Assembly: GCA_963920635.1 (NCBI GenBank)
Contig: OY987303.1
Location: 48,049,223 to 48,113,222 of the forward strand
Origin: Pseudeuparius sepicola
Taxonomy: Eukaryota; Arthropoda; Insecta; Coleoptera; Anthribidae
Reading direction: 5' to 3'
Length of the DNA: 64,000 nucleotides
Positions 52,595 to 62,699 of the stretch are shown piece after piece (position 1 is the first letter of the stretch; the number at the start of each line of letters is the position of its first letter). Under the pieces are notes generated by a model. That model was not told the origin of the DNA. It worked only from the letters and a program-made list of their open reading frames with translations, and searched no databases. Made by a program: the position numbers and the translations under genes.

Positions 52595-52800
52595 TATGGG
52601 GTGCTGTTGTTGGGAAACGACTCACGGAGCAATTTGCAGTTGCGCCGCATGTGTCGTTTGCGGCATTAGGAATTGGGCCATACAAACATAATTAAACTTA
52701 TTTTACCCACCGCCAGCCTTTATTAATTAAGAGTTCATGAGGCCACGAGTGCATTTCATTATTTTTTTTTGGTTTACAATTTCATCTAGTACTAGGAATT
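52595..52800 (+). repeat. Repeated non-coding module M2, copy 1 (blocks b and c)
   Basis: Block b: GTTGCGCCGCATGTGTCG, ACAAACATAATTAAACTT. Block c: GAGTTCATGAGGCCACGAGT, GCATTTCATTATTTTTTT, GGAATTGCTT. The order matches the copy at 57.7 kb. Confidence 0.65.
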
Positions 52801-53224
52801 GCTTTACCGAGAACAAAATATCAACGCAAGCAACCAATACGTCTTACACTTATAGTGAAATGACGATATTATATTTTTGTTGCAGTTCGAATAGTTGTTG
52901 TGATTTTGGATCTTCTTTGTCTGTTAGAATGAATTAATAAAATCAAAATCTTGACATGTTATATTTGGTTCCATAGCAGTTTGAAATGAACACTTGTTGT
53001 GTTTTTGAGGTCTGAGTTCATCATACGCCAAAACTGATTACCCTTATTTATAAATATTGATTCATTCAAGCTAAGACACCTCCCATATAATGAAACGGAC
53101 TCAAAATTATTAAAATTCACATTACAAAAGTTTCGAAAAAGAATCTATTATTATGGACACATTTAACATTATGGATTATCTTATTAGGGCCCCCGTATTT
53201 CAAAATTATTCATGTTTTTTACCT

Positions 53225-53610
53225 GCAATAAATTCAGCAGATTTTCCACATTTGCATATAAAATTTGAAAATTGTGCATAGCCGACTTACTCATATAGGA
53301 TACACTTATATTCATTCTAGTCACGTGGTGTTTCGCGCCATTTGCAATGTCACTGCGCGTGTCGCTGCCAGCATTCGTGTTACGGAGCTGTACAATCTTA
53401 ATTAAAGTTGCTTTGTTTACTGGCCTTACAAATCAGCTGGGTTATTGTCACCTTGTTAGAATTCTATGTAGAGAAACTTGTTGCATTGAGAGTTTGTTGC
53501 AGAACCACAATTATTAATGCTATAGGCAATGGGCACGTTTTAGGAATTAGGTTTAACTAGAGAGTGAAGACGTGCGGTAAAATGTTTAGACAAATTTTAG
53601 AACTTTTTTC
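53225..53610 (+). repeat. Repeated non-coding module M2, copy 2 (blocks a, b, d)
   Basis: TAGTCACGTGGTGTTTCGCG, GCGTGTCGCTGCCAGCATTC, ACGGAGCTGTACAATC, TTAATTAAAGTTGCTTTG, TTTACTGGCCTTACAAATC and GAGAAACTTGTTGCATTGAG. These match the 57.7-kb copy block by block, with unalignable sequence between. Confidence 0.7.
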
Positions 53611-54890
53611 AACAACATTTATAATTATCATAGAAAGCAAAAATTATCATTTAATTACTTAACGAAATAAAATCATCATGTGAGTTATCTGAGAAAACGA
53701 AATTCGAGGCCGTATCTAAAGGATGCCTTTTAATAGGATTCTTTCGTTTTATTTTTGGAAAGAAAATATCTTCCATTTCAGAACATTTTTTTATTTTCTC
53801 AAAAATAAATCTGGGAGACCCCGCAAAACGAAAGTAAAATTGTATATATTTATTTTGAAAAATTACACTTGGAACTTTCAAATTTTCTACTCGCTAGCAT
53901 ACCCTCTCTCCTGTGAATTATCTGGGGACAGAAGGGCAAGAAATAGTATCTGTAAACCACTGATAAGTGATAGGTATAATTTTAGCTATACCTATTTTTA
54001 ATCACATCCTTAACCTCTGGAAGAATAAGCTGATATAAAAAGTTTACCAATCCATTCAAAGTTGGGAAAGGTTCAATGTCAAGAGTTTTTAAAGTTCAAA
54101 GACAACGAAGTTAGGTTTCCCTTCCGAAAGATCACAGTAACAAATACATTTCTGGACTTCCTTATCACTTATTTGCTGCTCAATATTTCGAAGATGAAAC
54201 TCTGAAGGGGTACGTACCCACAAACCTGGAAAATTTGTTTGCTATAGAGCGAAACGGATAGAGTTATCATTATAGGAGATGCTCTAGAATTTTCTAGTAT
54301 TCGAAATAGAAGAGTGCTGATCAGCATAATATACATTAATAAATATTCCCATCGGAAAACTACGAGGTAGAGCGACTAAAAGATTTCGGTCCATTCTATT
54401 GATATACCTAAAATTAAATAAGGTGCCATTTTAAACTATAATTTATACAACTGGTGTAGCCAAATCAAAGAACAAAATGTTCGACATTATATTTGATTTG
54501 AATCTGTACCTCAGTTTCTGTTGTAGATGGTCAATCAACATTTTAAAGGTGTTATGTGAACAGAAACTGAAATTTTGCGATTTCTGTTATTCCTAACGCC
54601 ATTTTGTTTGTAAATAATAAGTTCTCTATAGGTCTATCTCGCCTATTGTAAAACTCGGATGAGTTTTACTGTATAGGCCGGTAATAATTCGATGCTGTAC
54701 TTGGGTCTGTTTGTCACTAACTTGTCCGATTCGCACACATTTACGAATTTACAATAGGTAATTGCTTTGAGTTATTTCGACAGAAACCACCATAGACTCT
54801 GCGAACTGTCCCAGTGATCTGGATTGTTTCTTTGCGGTTTCTAAAGAGTAAATCATTCATTTAGAAAATACGAAGAATTTACAACAACTT
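53611..54890. other. Unassigned stretch
   Basis: About 1.3 kb of AT-rich DNA. Overlapping 76- and 92-codon frames on opposite strands near 53,700-53,900 are unrecognised. Confidence 0.4.
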
Positions 54891-54896
54891 CATATA

Positions 54897-55018
54897 CAGT
54901 CCAACACACGAGAGAAGTCTAACGAAAAACTCAGTCTAATCGCCCAAGTTCACCTCGCTAACATACGGCTGGTACTTAAACTGAGTTTCTCATTGGAATT
55001 CTCTCGTTTGTTGGACTA
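54897..55018. mobile_element. ~122-bp MITE with ~40-bp TIRs and TA flanks
   Basis: Left AGTCCAACACACGAGAGAA and ...AAAACTCAGT; right inverted ACTGAGTTTCTC...CTCTCGTTTGTTGGACT. TA dinucleotides flank both ends. Confidence 0.7.
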
Positions 55019-55329
55019 TACATAAGCTGAAATTTCAAATTAAGTAGAACTTTCAGTTTGAAGCAAGCTGTGCCTTCGTGCGAGTCCATACTATTATTTT
55101 CTACTATTGTGACTAGTAAGATGAGGTTACTACTTTCTGTTTGTTTTGAGTGCTTGCTCATTATCGCGTTTTCTTGTATTGATAGCAACAATAGAGGGTG
55201 TGGTAAAGGTTTGGGGCAAAAGTTAGAAAGCAGCCAAGAGACATTCCCTTCTAACGTAACAGCTATTTATAACCAGATCACGTGGCTTTTTACGATCTTT
55301 GCATATTATCCGCCTAACAACGTTTGGAG

Positions 55330-55930
55330 AACGAAGCCCTAACTTAGTTAAAGTCGTTCTGTTCACTGCCCTTTTAAATTGGCCGAATTCTGCAACCACG
55401 TTAGCATTTCGGTATTTAATTATCTTGGAAGGAAATTTATTACGCTGACTGACACTTCATGTTAAACAATCTAGATACAAAGGAAAATGTCTAAGTGTCT
55501 TGCATATTTTTATAAACACAAGGTTTTAACTTCAAGTGGGAGTAGGGCAGCTTTCTAGGTATTTGAGCAAATGGTATCATAGTTGTATCACAAAAAAGCC
55601 AGCCCCAGTTGCAGCTCGACATGGAAGTCGAGGTATGGTAATTTCCCATCCCTTCCTTGCAGAACCAAGTGGATGTGGTTGATTCTGGGGTAAGTGTACA
55701 TCAAAAGCTCAACATTTGAAAAAACACAGTGCTGCTTATTTTTGGTATTTAATTTTTGATGCTCTTGTCTTTGATATTATATAGGTAGTTATATGTTGGA
55801 GAGAAACTTGTTTAAATGATGGCATGTTCCACTCTAAATAATGTAGATATCCCGAGCACGATTCAAGAGTTACTTTTTGTTGGCGACAACAGGTGCCATC
55901 GCAATAAATTATTTGTTAAGGCGATGTAGC
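55330..55930 (+). repeat. Repeated non-coding module M2, copy 3 (parts of b and d)
   Basis: CTTAGTTAAAGTCGTTCTGT, TCACTGCCCTTTTAAAT (block b end); then at 55,795-55,925 GGAGAGAAACTTGTTTAAAT, CTAAATAATG, GAGCACGATTCAAGAGTTAC, TTTTTGTTGGCGACAACAGG and ATTTGTTAAGGCGATG (block d). Confidence 0.65.
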
Positions 55931-56264
55931 TTCTGCTTTTGTATTATTACTTACACATCACGCGAACAGAATGTGTTATGTGTTTTCATTTTAAGCATCT
56001 TTATACAACCTACGAACAGCTGTAATGATTATAATGGGATGAAACGTTTCAAAGTAACTTCGTCAAAATAGACGACATTCAGTGATTCCCGCGAATTTAT
56101 ATTTCTATTTTCTATTTTATATTTTCTATACTCAATTATTTTGTTCCACACCTCCCAAGACTCTGAACATCCGCATCAAACGTGATATCTCGTCACACAC
56201 GCAGTAAGTTTTAAAAGTTTCTAACTGAATTTCGGCGTGAGCCGTTTTTATATTCACGCGGTTG

Positions 56265-56435
56265 CTTTTTATTAAATTGCCTGAAATGGTAGAAACGGCG
56301 GCAGATTATCGACATTTTCGCATGACATCTGAAAATTGCGAATAGACGTCGGGACCTCCACGAAATTGCTATTGGCAGTCAACTCCCGTAGCGTTTCGCG
56401 TCCTTTGCAAAACCTGTGCACATGTCAGCGAGGGG
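56265..56435 (+). repeat. Repeated non-coding module M2, copy 4 (blocks a and start of b)
   Basis: TTTTATTAAATTGCCTGAAA, TGACATCTGAAAATTGCGAA, TAGACGTCGGGACCTCC, GTAGCGTTTCGCGTCCTTTG follow the order of blocks a-b in the 57.7-kb copy. Confidence 0.6.
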
Positions 56436-57144
56436 GAAATGTAGGGAACATTCTCGAAACGGATCTCTGTGTAATGTGTATACTTCGAAATATAATCCCG
56501 GATATCCAGTTTCTTCAAGTTTTAATTTGTAACAGTTGTTTTTGTCACAAGATGGGTAAATCAACTAATGGTCGAGCAGGTTGATGCTTTTTGTTCTTTG
56601 ATTTTTCTGTTTTTTTTTCTCGTTTTCTGTCTTCCCCACTAGCCTGGCCAAGACTGTTATAAATGGGGAACCAAAAATACGCAATATCAGATTTTGATCG
56701 ACTGTCTAGCTAGCCATGAATCTTTTGTGGCCGAAGGTATTTCTATCCTACAGCTTTTCTGTAAACTCTATACTTGCTAAACCGATATCAGATGTAACTG
56801 CCGGCCAATGCTCGCTGGGTACACTTAGTGCTACTAAGCAAGACGCCAGGACTCTTACGAAACCTTGAAATCACCAACAAAAAAAGTCAACACCAAATCC
56901 ATTTCACTTCTTCACAGGTTTCTTGCTTACCGCCGCAGATTTCACTACTTTTCAATTTTCTCTTACTATCGCCGTGTTCTAGCTTATATTCTAGTTAGCG
57001 TGTTTATTTGCTTCTCTGGCGTTTTCCATGCTTACTATCACGACTCATAGATAATTTTTTCGCTGCCGCTCATACTTAAATAATCTGTTCACAGGTTAGC
57101 TGATTTTCTCCGACAGATGAATTAAAATGACTCATAATTAGAAG
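56436..57144. other. Unassigned stretch
   Basis: No supported gene or repeat edge. Confidence 0.4.
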
Positions 57145-57370
57145 GGGGAGTAAAGCAGCACTCATCAATCCATAGGACATTCAGCAGAAAGTTGGGATCT
57201 GACGCAATTTGGGCTCGCAACCGTATGCAAAAGTCCCTTCTGGCTGGATAGTCTTTTCATCTTTTGGAAATTAACTGAGCATTAATGCGGGGTTCCTCTT
57301 CGACCATGTTCAAAACATTTTTGACAACATTTAAGTTATTGAGCAATCTTGACAAAACTTGCAAGTTGCC
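57145..57370 (-). pseudogene. Mariner-type transposase fragment (first catalytic block)
   Basis: Minus-strand frame EEEPRINAQLISKR, a stop/frame break, then KDYPARRDFCIRLRAQIASD and PNFLLNVLWIDECCFT. DYPxRxxFC...DPNFLxxVLxTDE-x-xFT is the segment leading to the first catalytic Asp in many insect Tc1/mariner transposases. Nothing of the second or third catalytic block is readable downstream. A degraded relic. Confidence 0.65.
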
Positions 57371-57664
57371 TTCGATACTCCGCCGCAGCCGATCACTATA
57401 CACTGTTTATTTCAAGTAAATTTTGAAAGCCAGGCTCGGGTGAAACCCACATGTCATATTGGAGTCGTGCGTTGTTCAGGCGATGCCATCTAGGGTTCTA
57501 GTGTCATCAGAACTTATCTTCCTCTAGCTACATTTTAACAAAGATAATATAAACTAATGAAATTAAAAATCGTCATTCCACGTCCACACAAACAGTGCAC
57601 CAACTTTATAAAATATTTCTTCCCAACATTTTCGTCGACGACAACTGCTACGAGTTGCGCGGCA

Positions 57665-58135
57665 CACCATTACTATCATTTTATTAAAGTGTCCGAAATG
57701 GCAAAAGTACAGCTGATGCCCCACGTTTGTGTATAAAACCTGAAAACGGGTAATAGTCTCCTTCCCCTTACGGGACTGCCATTGTTAGAAGCCCGGTCAC
57801 GTGGCGTTTCTCCGCCGTCGGAATTATTGTGCTGCCTGTGTCGCTAGCTGCTTTCGCGGAACGGAGCCGCACAAACTTAATTAAAGTCGCATTGTTCACT
57901 GCCCTTATAAATCGCGGGAGTTCATGGAGGCCAGCGTGGATTTCAGTATTTTTCCTTTGTTTATAACACTATTTAGCAGCATGAACTAATTGCCTTGGAG
58001 AGAAACTTGTTGCGCTCGGCCCACGTTTCATGCTAAATAATGGAGAGGTATACGGGAGCACGTTTTACGAATTACTTTTTGTTGGGGCGAGCAGACGTCG
58101 CGGTAGTAAATTTGTTAAGTTGCAGTTATGCAGCG
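57665..58135 (+). repeat. Repeated non-coding module M2, copy 5 (blocks a-b-c-d, most complete)
   Basis: Block a: TTTTATTAAAGTGTCCGAAA, TATAAAACCTGAAAACGGG. Block b: GGTCACGTGGCGTTTC, TGTGTCGCTAGCTGCTTTCG, GGAGCCGCACAAAC, TTAATTAAAGTCGCATTG, TTCACTGCCCTTATAAATCG. Block c: GGGAGTTCATGGAGGCCAGC, GATTTCAGTATTTTTCC. Block d: GGAGAGAAACTTGTTGCGCT, CACGTTTTACGAATTACTTT. It has no open frame of note; CACGTG and TTAATTAA sites are visible. Confidence 0.7.
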
Positions 58136-58139
58136 CGGG

Positions 58140-58660
58140 TCATATAAAAATAAAATTGGTAAATCCTTAAATTTTTGCTGCTCAATTTGAAAAACCAGGG
58201 GTAAAAATGTTGCCGACTTACAATGAGATATTACGTAGAATTTGATTTGATATAGGTACCTACCTTATCAAGTGTAAAAGCTTTGAGTGATAGGCGTAAG
58301 CGAAAAGAGCGCTTACGATATCGCCCCAACTGCTCATTTCCTCTTTCCTCCTATGCAGAGTCTAAAAATGTAGAAAGTCCGCTTTCCTTGCCAGTACCCA
58401 CGTACTAACAAATGTAGCATAACTTTGCAGCTGCATTCGCACGCCGAGATGGAATCATCAACTTTATCGGTATCCAGAGCACCCTGGAATTATTGAAAAA
58501 ATGTTAATAAACTTTGACATACTCTATTTTTTATCGCACCCCAAAAATAGAAGTCCAACGTCCTATCCATCTTAAAGAAGATATTAAAATGAATGGTACA
58601 AGAAACTGAAAACCTGTAAGTTTAACAATACCTGTTGGGAAAACTAACGTTTAGCCACTC
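58140..58660. other. Unassigned stretch
   Basis: No supported feature. Confidence 0.4.
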
Positions 58661-58667
58661 AACGACT

Positions 58668-58760
58668 GGCCGAGTTGGATAGATGCTCCACCCAATTGCA
58701 TCTTTAAGTTCCTGGTTTCTACTAATGGTAGTTCGTCAAGTGCACGTTTGAACTCCCCTC
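58668..58760 (+). other. Possible tRNA-derived sequence
   Basis: TGGCCGAGTTGG is a perfect Pol III A box; about 75 bp later CGTTTGAACTCCCC loosely resembles a B box. I could not fold a cloverleaf, and the spacing is long for a tRNA without an intron. A tRNA-derived SINE remnant is the best guess. Confidence 0.25.
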
Positions 58761-58844
58761 TTAAAAGAAATCAAGAAAACGGACACTATTTAATGTTCCA
58801 TTGAAAAAGAAAGGCCCTATCACCCGTAGGCAAGTTATTCAACA

Positions 58845-59190
58845 GAATACATTTATTTTAAGTGAGAACTGACTCTTGCAACAAAACTGAAGTGGTCTTC
58901 CACCCAGTGGCGGGTGTTTTGAGACGAAACTATACCATGTGTTTACTACACAAGTGGCTTCATCCGTAAATAATATTTTTTTTTAGGAAACCGTCATCGT
59001 TCAAATATCTTCCTTATGCCCACAAATAATATTCTAATCTTTTATCCATATCATCTTCTTCTAGTGTGTGCAAAAACATTGCTTTAAGTTGCTTTATTTT
59101 ATTTGCTTTTAAACATTCCCAGATGGTAGACTTTTTCTGGTGTAAATCTATGACCGCATCATTTAAAGAATTTTTGGGATTATTCCGGAA
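58845..59190 (-). pseudogene. Older mariner-type transposase relic, interrupted by the DD41D element
   Basis: Minus-strand reading HQKKSTIWECLKANKIKQL, then HTLEEDDMDKRLEYYLWA, a stop, GRYLNDDGFLKKN, and after a frame change IIFTDEATCVV. The DDxxRRxEF ... ND-x-FL-x-x-ILFTDEA order is the region up to the first catalytic Asp of insect Tc1/mariner transposases. The preceding codons seem to continue on the other side of the inserted element (60,501 upward, KFHERGGISFKKFGKYMK), so the DD41D element split this relic. It is heavily degraded. Confidence 0.6.
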
Positions 59191-59194
59191 TATA

Positions 59195-60498
59195 AAGGGT
59201 TTTCCAATAAGAGGTGTTATTTTGAATAGCCCGCTATTTCGGTAATGTTACTTTTGGAGCTGTCATTTTTTGACATTTGACAAGTAGAAACTACGCCATT
59301 AATAAAAATGGAACGATACACGCTTCAACAACGCATTGAAATTATTAAAATTCACTATAAAAATGGTGAAAATTTGGCAGAGACGGTTCGTAAAACTCGA
59401 ACATTTTTGGGTCGTCGTGAAGCACCTTATCGGACCGCAATACAGAAATTGGTGGAAAAATTCGAGCTGTTGGGACAAGTTAGTGATGTGAAGAATAAAA
59501 CCCGTGCACGTCGCTCAAGAACAGCCGAGAATATTGCTGCTGTAGCCGAAAGTGTTGAAGAAAACCCAGGTTTGTCCATTCCTCGTCGTTCTTTGGAATT
59601 AGGCATTCGAAAAACGTCATTACACCGTATTTTGCATAAAGATTTGGGTCTTAAGGCTTATAAAGTTCAGTTAACACAAGAACTCAAGCCGGCCGATCAT
59701 CAACAACGTCGTGTCTTTGCCGATTGGGTCCTTGAAATGCATGAAAATGATCCGGAATTCCATCGAAAAATCATGTTGAGTGATGAGGCCCATTTCCACC
59801 TCGGTGGCTTCGTCAACAAACAAAATTGTCGCATCTGGGGCTCGGAAAACCCAAGAGTTATTGTTGAAAAGCCTCTCTATCCTCAACGTGTGACTGTTTG
59901 GTGCGGTTTATGGTCCGGCAGGGTCATTGGACCTTACTTTTTCGAAAATGAGGCTGGAGCGCCAGTTACGGTGAATGGATTGCGCTATCGAGAGATGATT
60001 AATGATTTTTTATGGCCGGAATTGGATGGTATTGATCTGGAAAACGTTTACTTTCAACAAGATGGCGCTACGTGCCACACAAGCAACGAAACCATTGATC
60101 TTTTACGGGAAAAGTTTCCGGACCGTGTTATCTCTCGAAGAGGTGATCACAATTGGCCACCGAGATCTTGTGATTTAACACCTTGCGACTTCTTCCTTTG
60201 GGGCCACGTGAAAGAGAAGGTCTACGCCAACAGCCCAGCGTCGATTCAAGACCTCAAAGATGGAATCCGTGAGGCTATCGAGGACATAGGGCAGCCACTT
60301 TGCGATTTGGTTATGGAAAATTTCATGAAAAGGATATGGTCCTGTAGGCGTGGTCGTGGTGCTCATTTGGCTGATGTTATTTTCCATTATTAACGGCATA
60401 CCTTCCTCTTTATAATGAAATAAACATCCGATCATTTATCTCAAAAAATGGCATTTTCCTTTGAATATCAAAATAACACCTCTTATTGGAAAACCCTT
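59195..60498 (+). mobile_element. DD41D (rosa-type) mariner element, apparently intact, 1,304 bp
   Basis: Ends AAGGGTTTTCCAATAAGAGG (first 20 of a 31-bp perfect TIR: 59,195-59,225 and 60,468-60,498) with TA on both sides (59,193-59,194, 60,499-60,500). One uninterrupted transposase frame lies between. Perfect TIRs and an intact frame suggest a recent insertion, in contrast to all other mariner copies in the window. Confidence 0.9.
59308..60393 (+). CDS. Mariner-family transposase, DD41D type, 361 aa
   Basis: It cuts and pastes its own element at TA sites. From ATG the protein has an N-terminal helix-turn-helix pair (residues ~5-50 and ~73-115) for TIR binding. The catalytic core has IMLSDEAHFHLGG (Asp159), VYFQQDGATCHTSN (Asp252) and PPRSCDLTPCDFFLWGHVKE (Asp294). 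Asp252 and Asp294 are 41 residues apart, the DD41D spacing of the rosa group; classic mariners have 34. FFENEAGAPVTVNGLRY and the WPELDG segment are typical of the core. The length is normal, there is no stop or frameshift, and the TAA stop lies 75 bp before the right TIR. A basic RRSR-type stretch (~65-72) may help nuclear import. Probably functional. Confidence 0.9.
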   Translation: MERYTLQQRIEIIKIHYKNGENLAETVRKTRTFLGRREAPYRTAIQKLVEKFELLGQVSDVKNKTRARRSRTAENIAAVAESVEENPGLSIPRRSLELGIRKTSLHRILHKDLGLKAYKVQLTQELKPADHQQRRVFADWVLEMHENDPEFHRKIMLSDEAHFHLGGFVNKQNCRIWGSENPRVIVEKPLYPQRVTVWCGLWSGRVIGPYFFENEAGAPVTVNGLRYREMINDFLWPELDGIDLENVYFQQDGATCHTSNETIDLLREKFPDRVISRRGDHNWPPRSCDLTPCDFFLWGHVKEKVYANSPASIQDLKDGIREAIEDIGQPLCDLVMENFMKRIWSCRRGRGAHLADVIFHY

Positions 60499-60674
60499 TA
60501 CTTTCATATACTTTCCAAACTTCTTAAAGCTTATTCCACCTCTTTCATGAAATTTCCTGTTTATTATTGACACAAGTATTTGTAAAAAATAAAACGGATG
60601 TTTTAGTGACATAGTATAAGGTGAACGATTGAATTGAAAAAAAAAAGCTATATTTGTGCACAATGCCAATAAAT

Positions 60675-62380
60675 AATTATTAACGCATTTATAAAAATCA
60701 ACTGTTACTACGAAAATGCATTTTGAATTCCTATTATGGACTATGTTAGCTTTTGTCTAGCAAGCTGAGAATTTTCCAAACACTCAACTCTAATTTCCTT
60801 TCGACAGATTCGAAATTTTCTGCTACCTTAAAAACCTAGAAAGGGCTTAAAAGGTCTGAATGGGCTTTTAATTTAGCGCTTTCTTCATAAAATAAATTGC
60901 TTCGAAAAATAGACAAGTCGCTAGCCTTGGAAGTTAAAATTACTTATACCTCGATAATTAATCTGCAAATATTTATTTCAATTGTTACTGACTTTTAAAT
61001 ATCTATTTTAATATTAAGTCTTCTATACTACCAGAAGTAGCAGAAAATATTATTAATACTAGTAATATTCTGTGTCTCTATTTTTTCACCTGTAGGAATC
61101 TCGATATGTATGATTTTGCTTTGCAAACGTACTGACTGGACACAATTAAATTTATAATTCCCCAGAAATACAGGCCAGGCGAATTCACTCGCTTATATTA
61201 TTGTATCGATTTTGCAGCTAATTAGCATATTATGGTCAGTAAACCTATTTTCTATCAAGAAATATACACAGAAAGACACTTTGTAACAAATGAGCCCTGA
61301 CACACGATTCCAGCGAACCTATTGTCGATTTCGATTCAAGAGCTAAAATATATATCTGACAGGTTGCATTTAGTTTCCTTTCACTGAGGCATCGGCCGGG
61401 TGTCATCTCCGTTGTCAATTAATATTCGGATGATACCTTGCCTTCGGCACGTGGCCCCTTCTTATATCTATCTCTTACTAAAAATAGCTTGTCAGGTTTA
61501 TAAAATATTTAGCATTACTTTCTCTCCGGATATCTGTTTGTGGAAGTATAGAAAGCAGAATTATTCAGTGGCACATTGAAGTTTCTTGATTGTCTAATTC
61601 CAAGCTAGAGACAAATTATTTAAATAATCCAACCACACCGACAAGCAATTTGCCAATTTATTTTACCACTGTTGTCATTCTGGAGCAATGGAAAGCAGTT
61701 TCCGATAATGCGGGTATTTTTTACCGAGTGTCTTACATACCTAAGTAAAGTACAAACAAAACATTACTTGTGGGTATCTTGAACTGCACAATAAAGAAAA
61801 GTGTATAGATCCGTTGTAACAACGTATATTTCGTTTCGTGAATAAATATATGTTTTTTCAGGATTTCTTTTACACAGCCATACTCCAGAATTCGGGATCT
61901 GTAAAATATTTATTAAAGCGGATACTTTATGAAAGAAACCTCTCAAGTCCCTATTTAAGGGGCACCGTTAACAAACATCCGCAAGAATTCTACAGGGATA
62001 TTCAAATACATTATACCCTTTTCGAATCAAATGTAATCTAACGTAACCCATCCGTTTTTTGTTTGGAGGGAGGACGGACCTTCAAAAGCTAGTCCAAGTG
62101 TATATCCGGAATTCCGAATTCACTTAACTTAGGCATAGGTGTTTTAACTTTTATTTCTTCTCCTCTCTCCTGCTCGTGATGCTATCATATTACGCATTCC
62201 CCAGCTTCCTCGTCCCTGGTCATTAATTGGAACACATTTTCCAGGTTCGGATCCCCATTGTACCGTATGTATCCTAATCTCTTATTGTTTTTTTAGTAAA
62301 GGAAAAACCTTTAAAATGGAGCCCAGTGTTGACTTAGTGGCGAAGTACTATTGGATCCATACTCTCTAAAAACCTATCCC
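60675..62380. other. Long unassigned AT-rich stretch
   Basis: About 1.7 kb with no supported gene or repeat edge. Confidence 0.4.
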
Positions 62381-62381
62381 T

Positions 62382-62697
62382 TCACTTCGCCAGGCACAGG
62401 TTTATGGTTTTTAGGAAATACTTTTGTAAAACTGCCAGTTTGTTCGTATGCGCATCTGCCACTCCATCCCATCCCAGAATGCCATATTGCAGCCTTGATT
62501 TAACTAGGCCACAATATAAGACTCGTAAATGGTAAGTATTCAAAATACTGCTAAAATATTTAAACCGGTGCATTAGTGGTCTTAAATTCATTATAACATG
62601 TTTCACATAATTATCCCATCTCATGTGACTGTCAATTATTAATCCCAAATATTTTATTTTTCAGATTATTGGATCCTGAATAGGAATCCATATTGTC
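62382..62697 (-). pseudogene. LINE reverse-transcriptase C-terminal (thumb) fragment
   Basis: Minus-strand frame KIKYLGLIIDSHMRWDNYVK, then HRFKYFSSILNTYHLRVLYC, GLVKSRLQYGILGWDGV and KLAVLQKYFLKTIN. The YLG-x-x-ID-x-x-L-x-W block after the RT palm, followed by S-x-L-x-YG-x-x-x-W and LQKK-x-LK, is shared by Jockey/CR1-type LINEs. An in-frame stop precedes the KIKYLG block and no YADD motif is readable upstream. A small relic. Confidence 0.7.
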
Positions 62698-62699
62698 TT

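Noticed and set aside
58668..58760. A functional tRNA gene
   Set aside because: Perfect A box but a poor, far B box and no cloverleaf.
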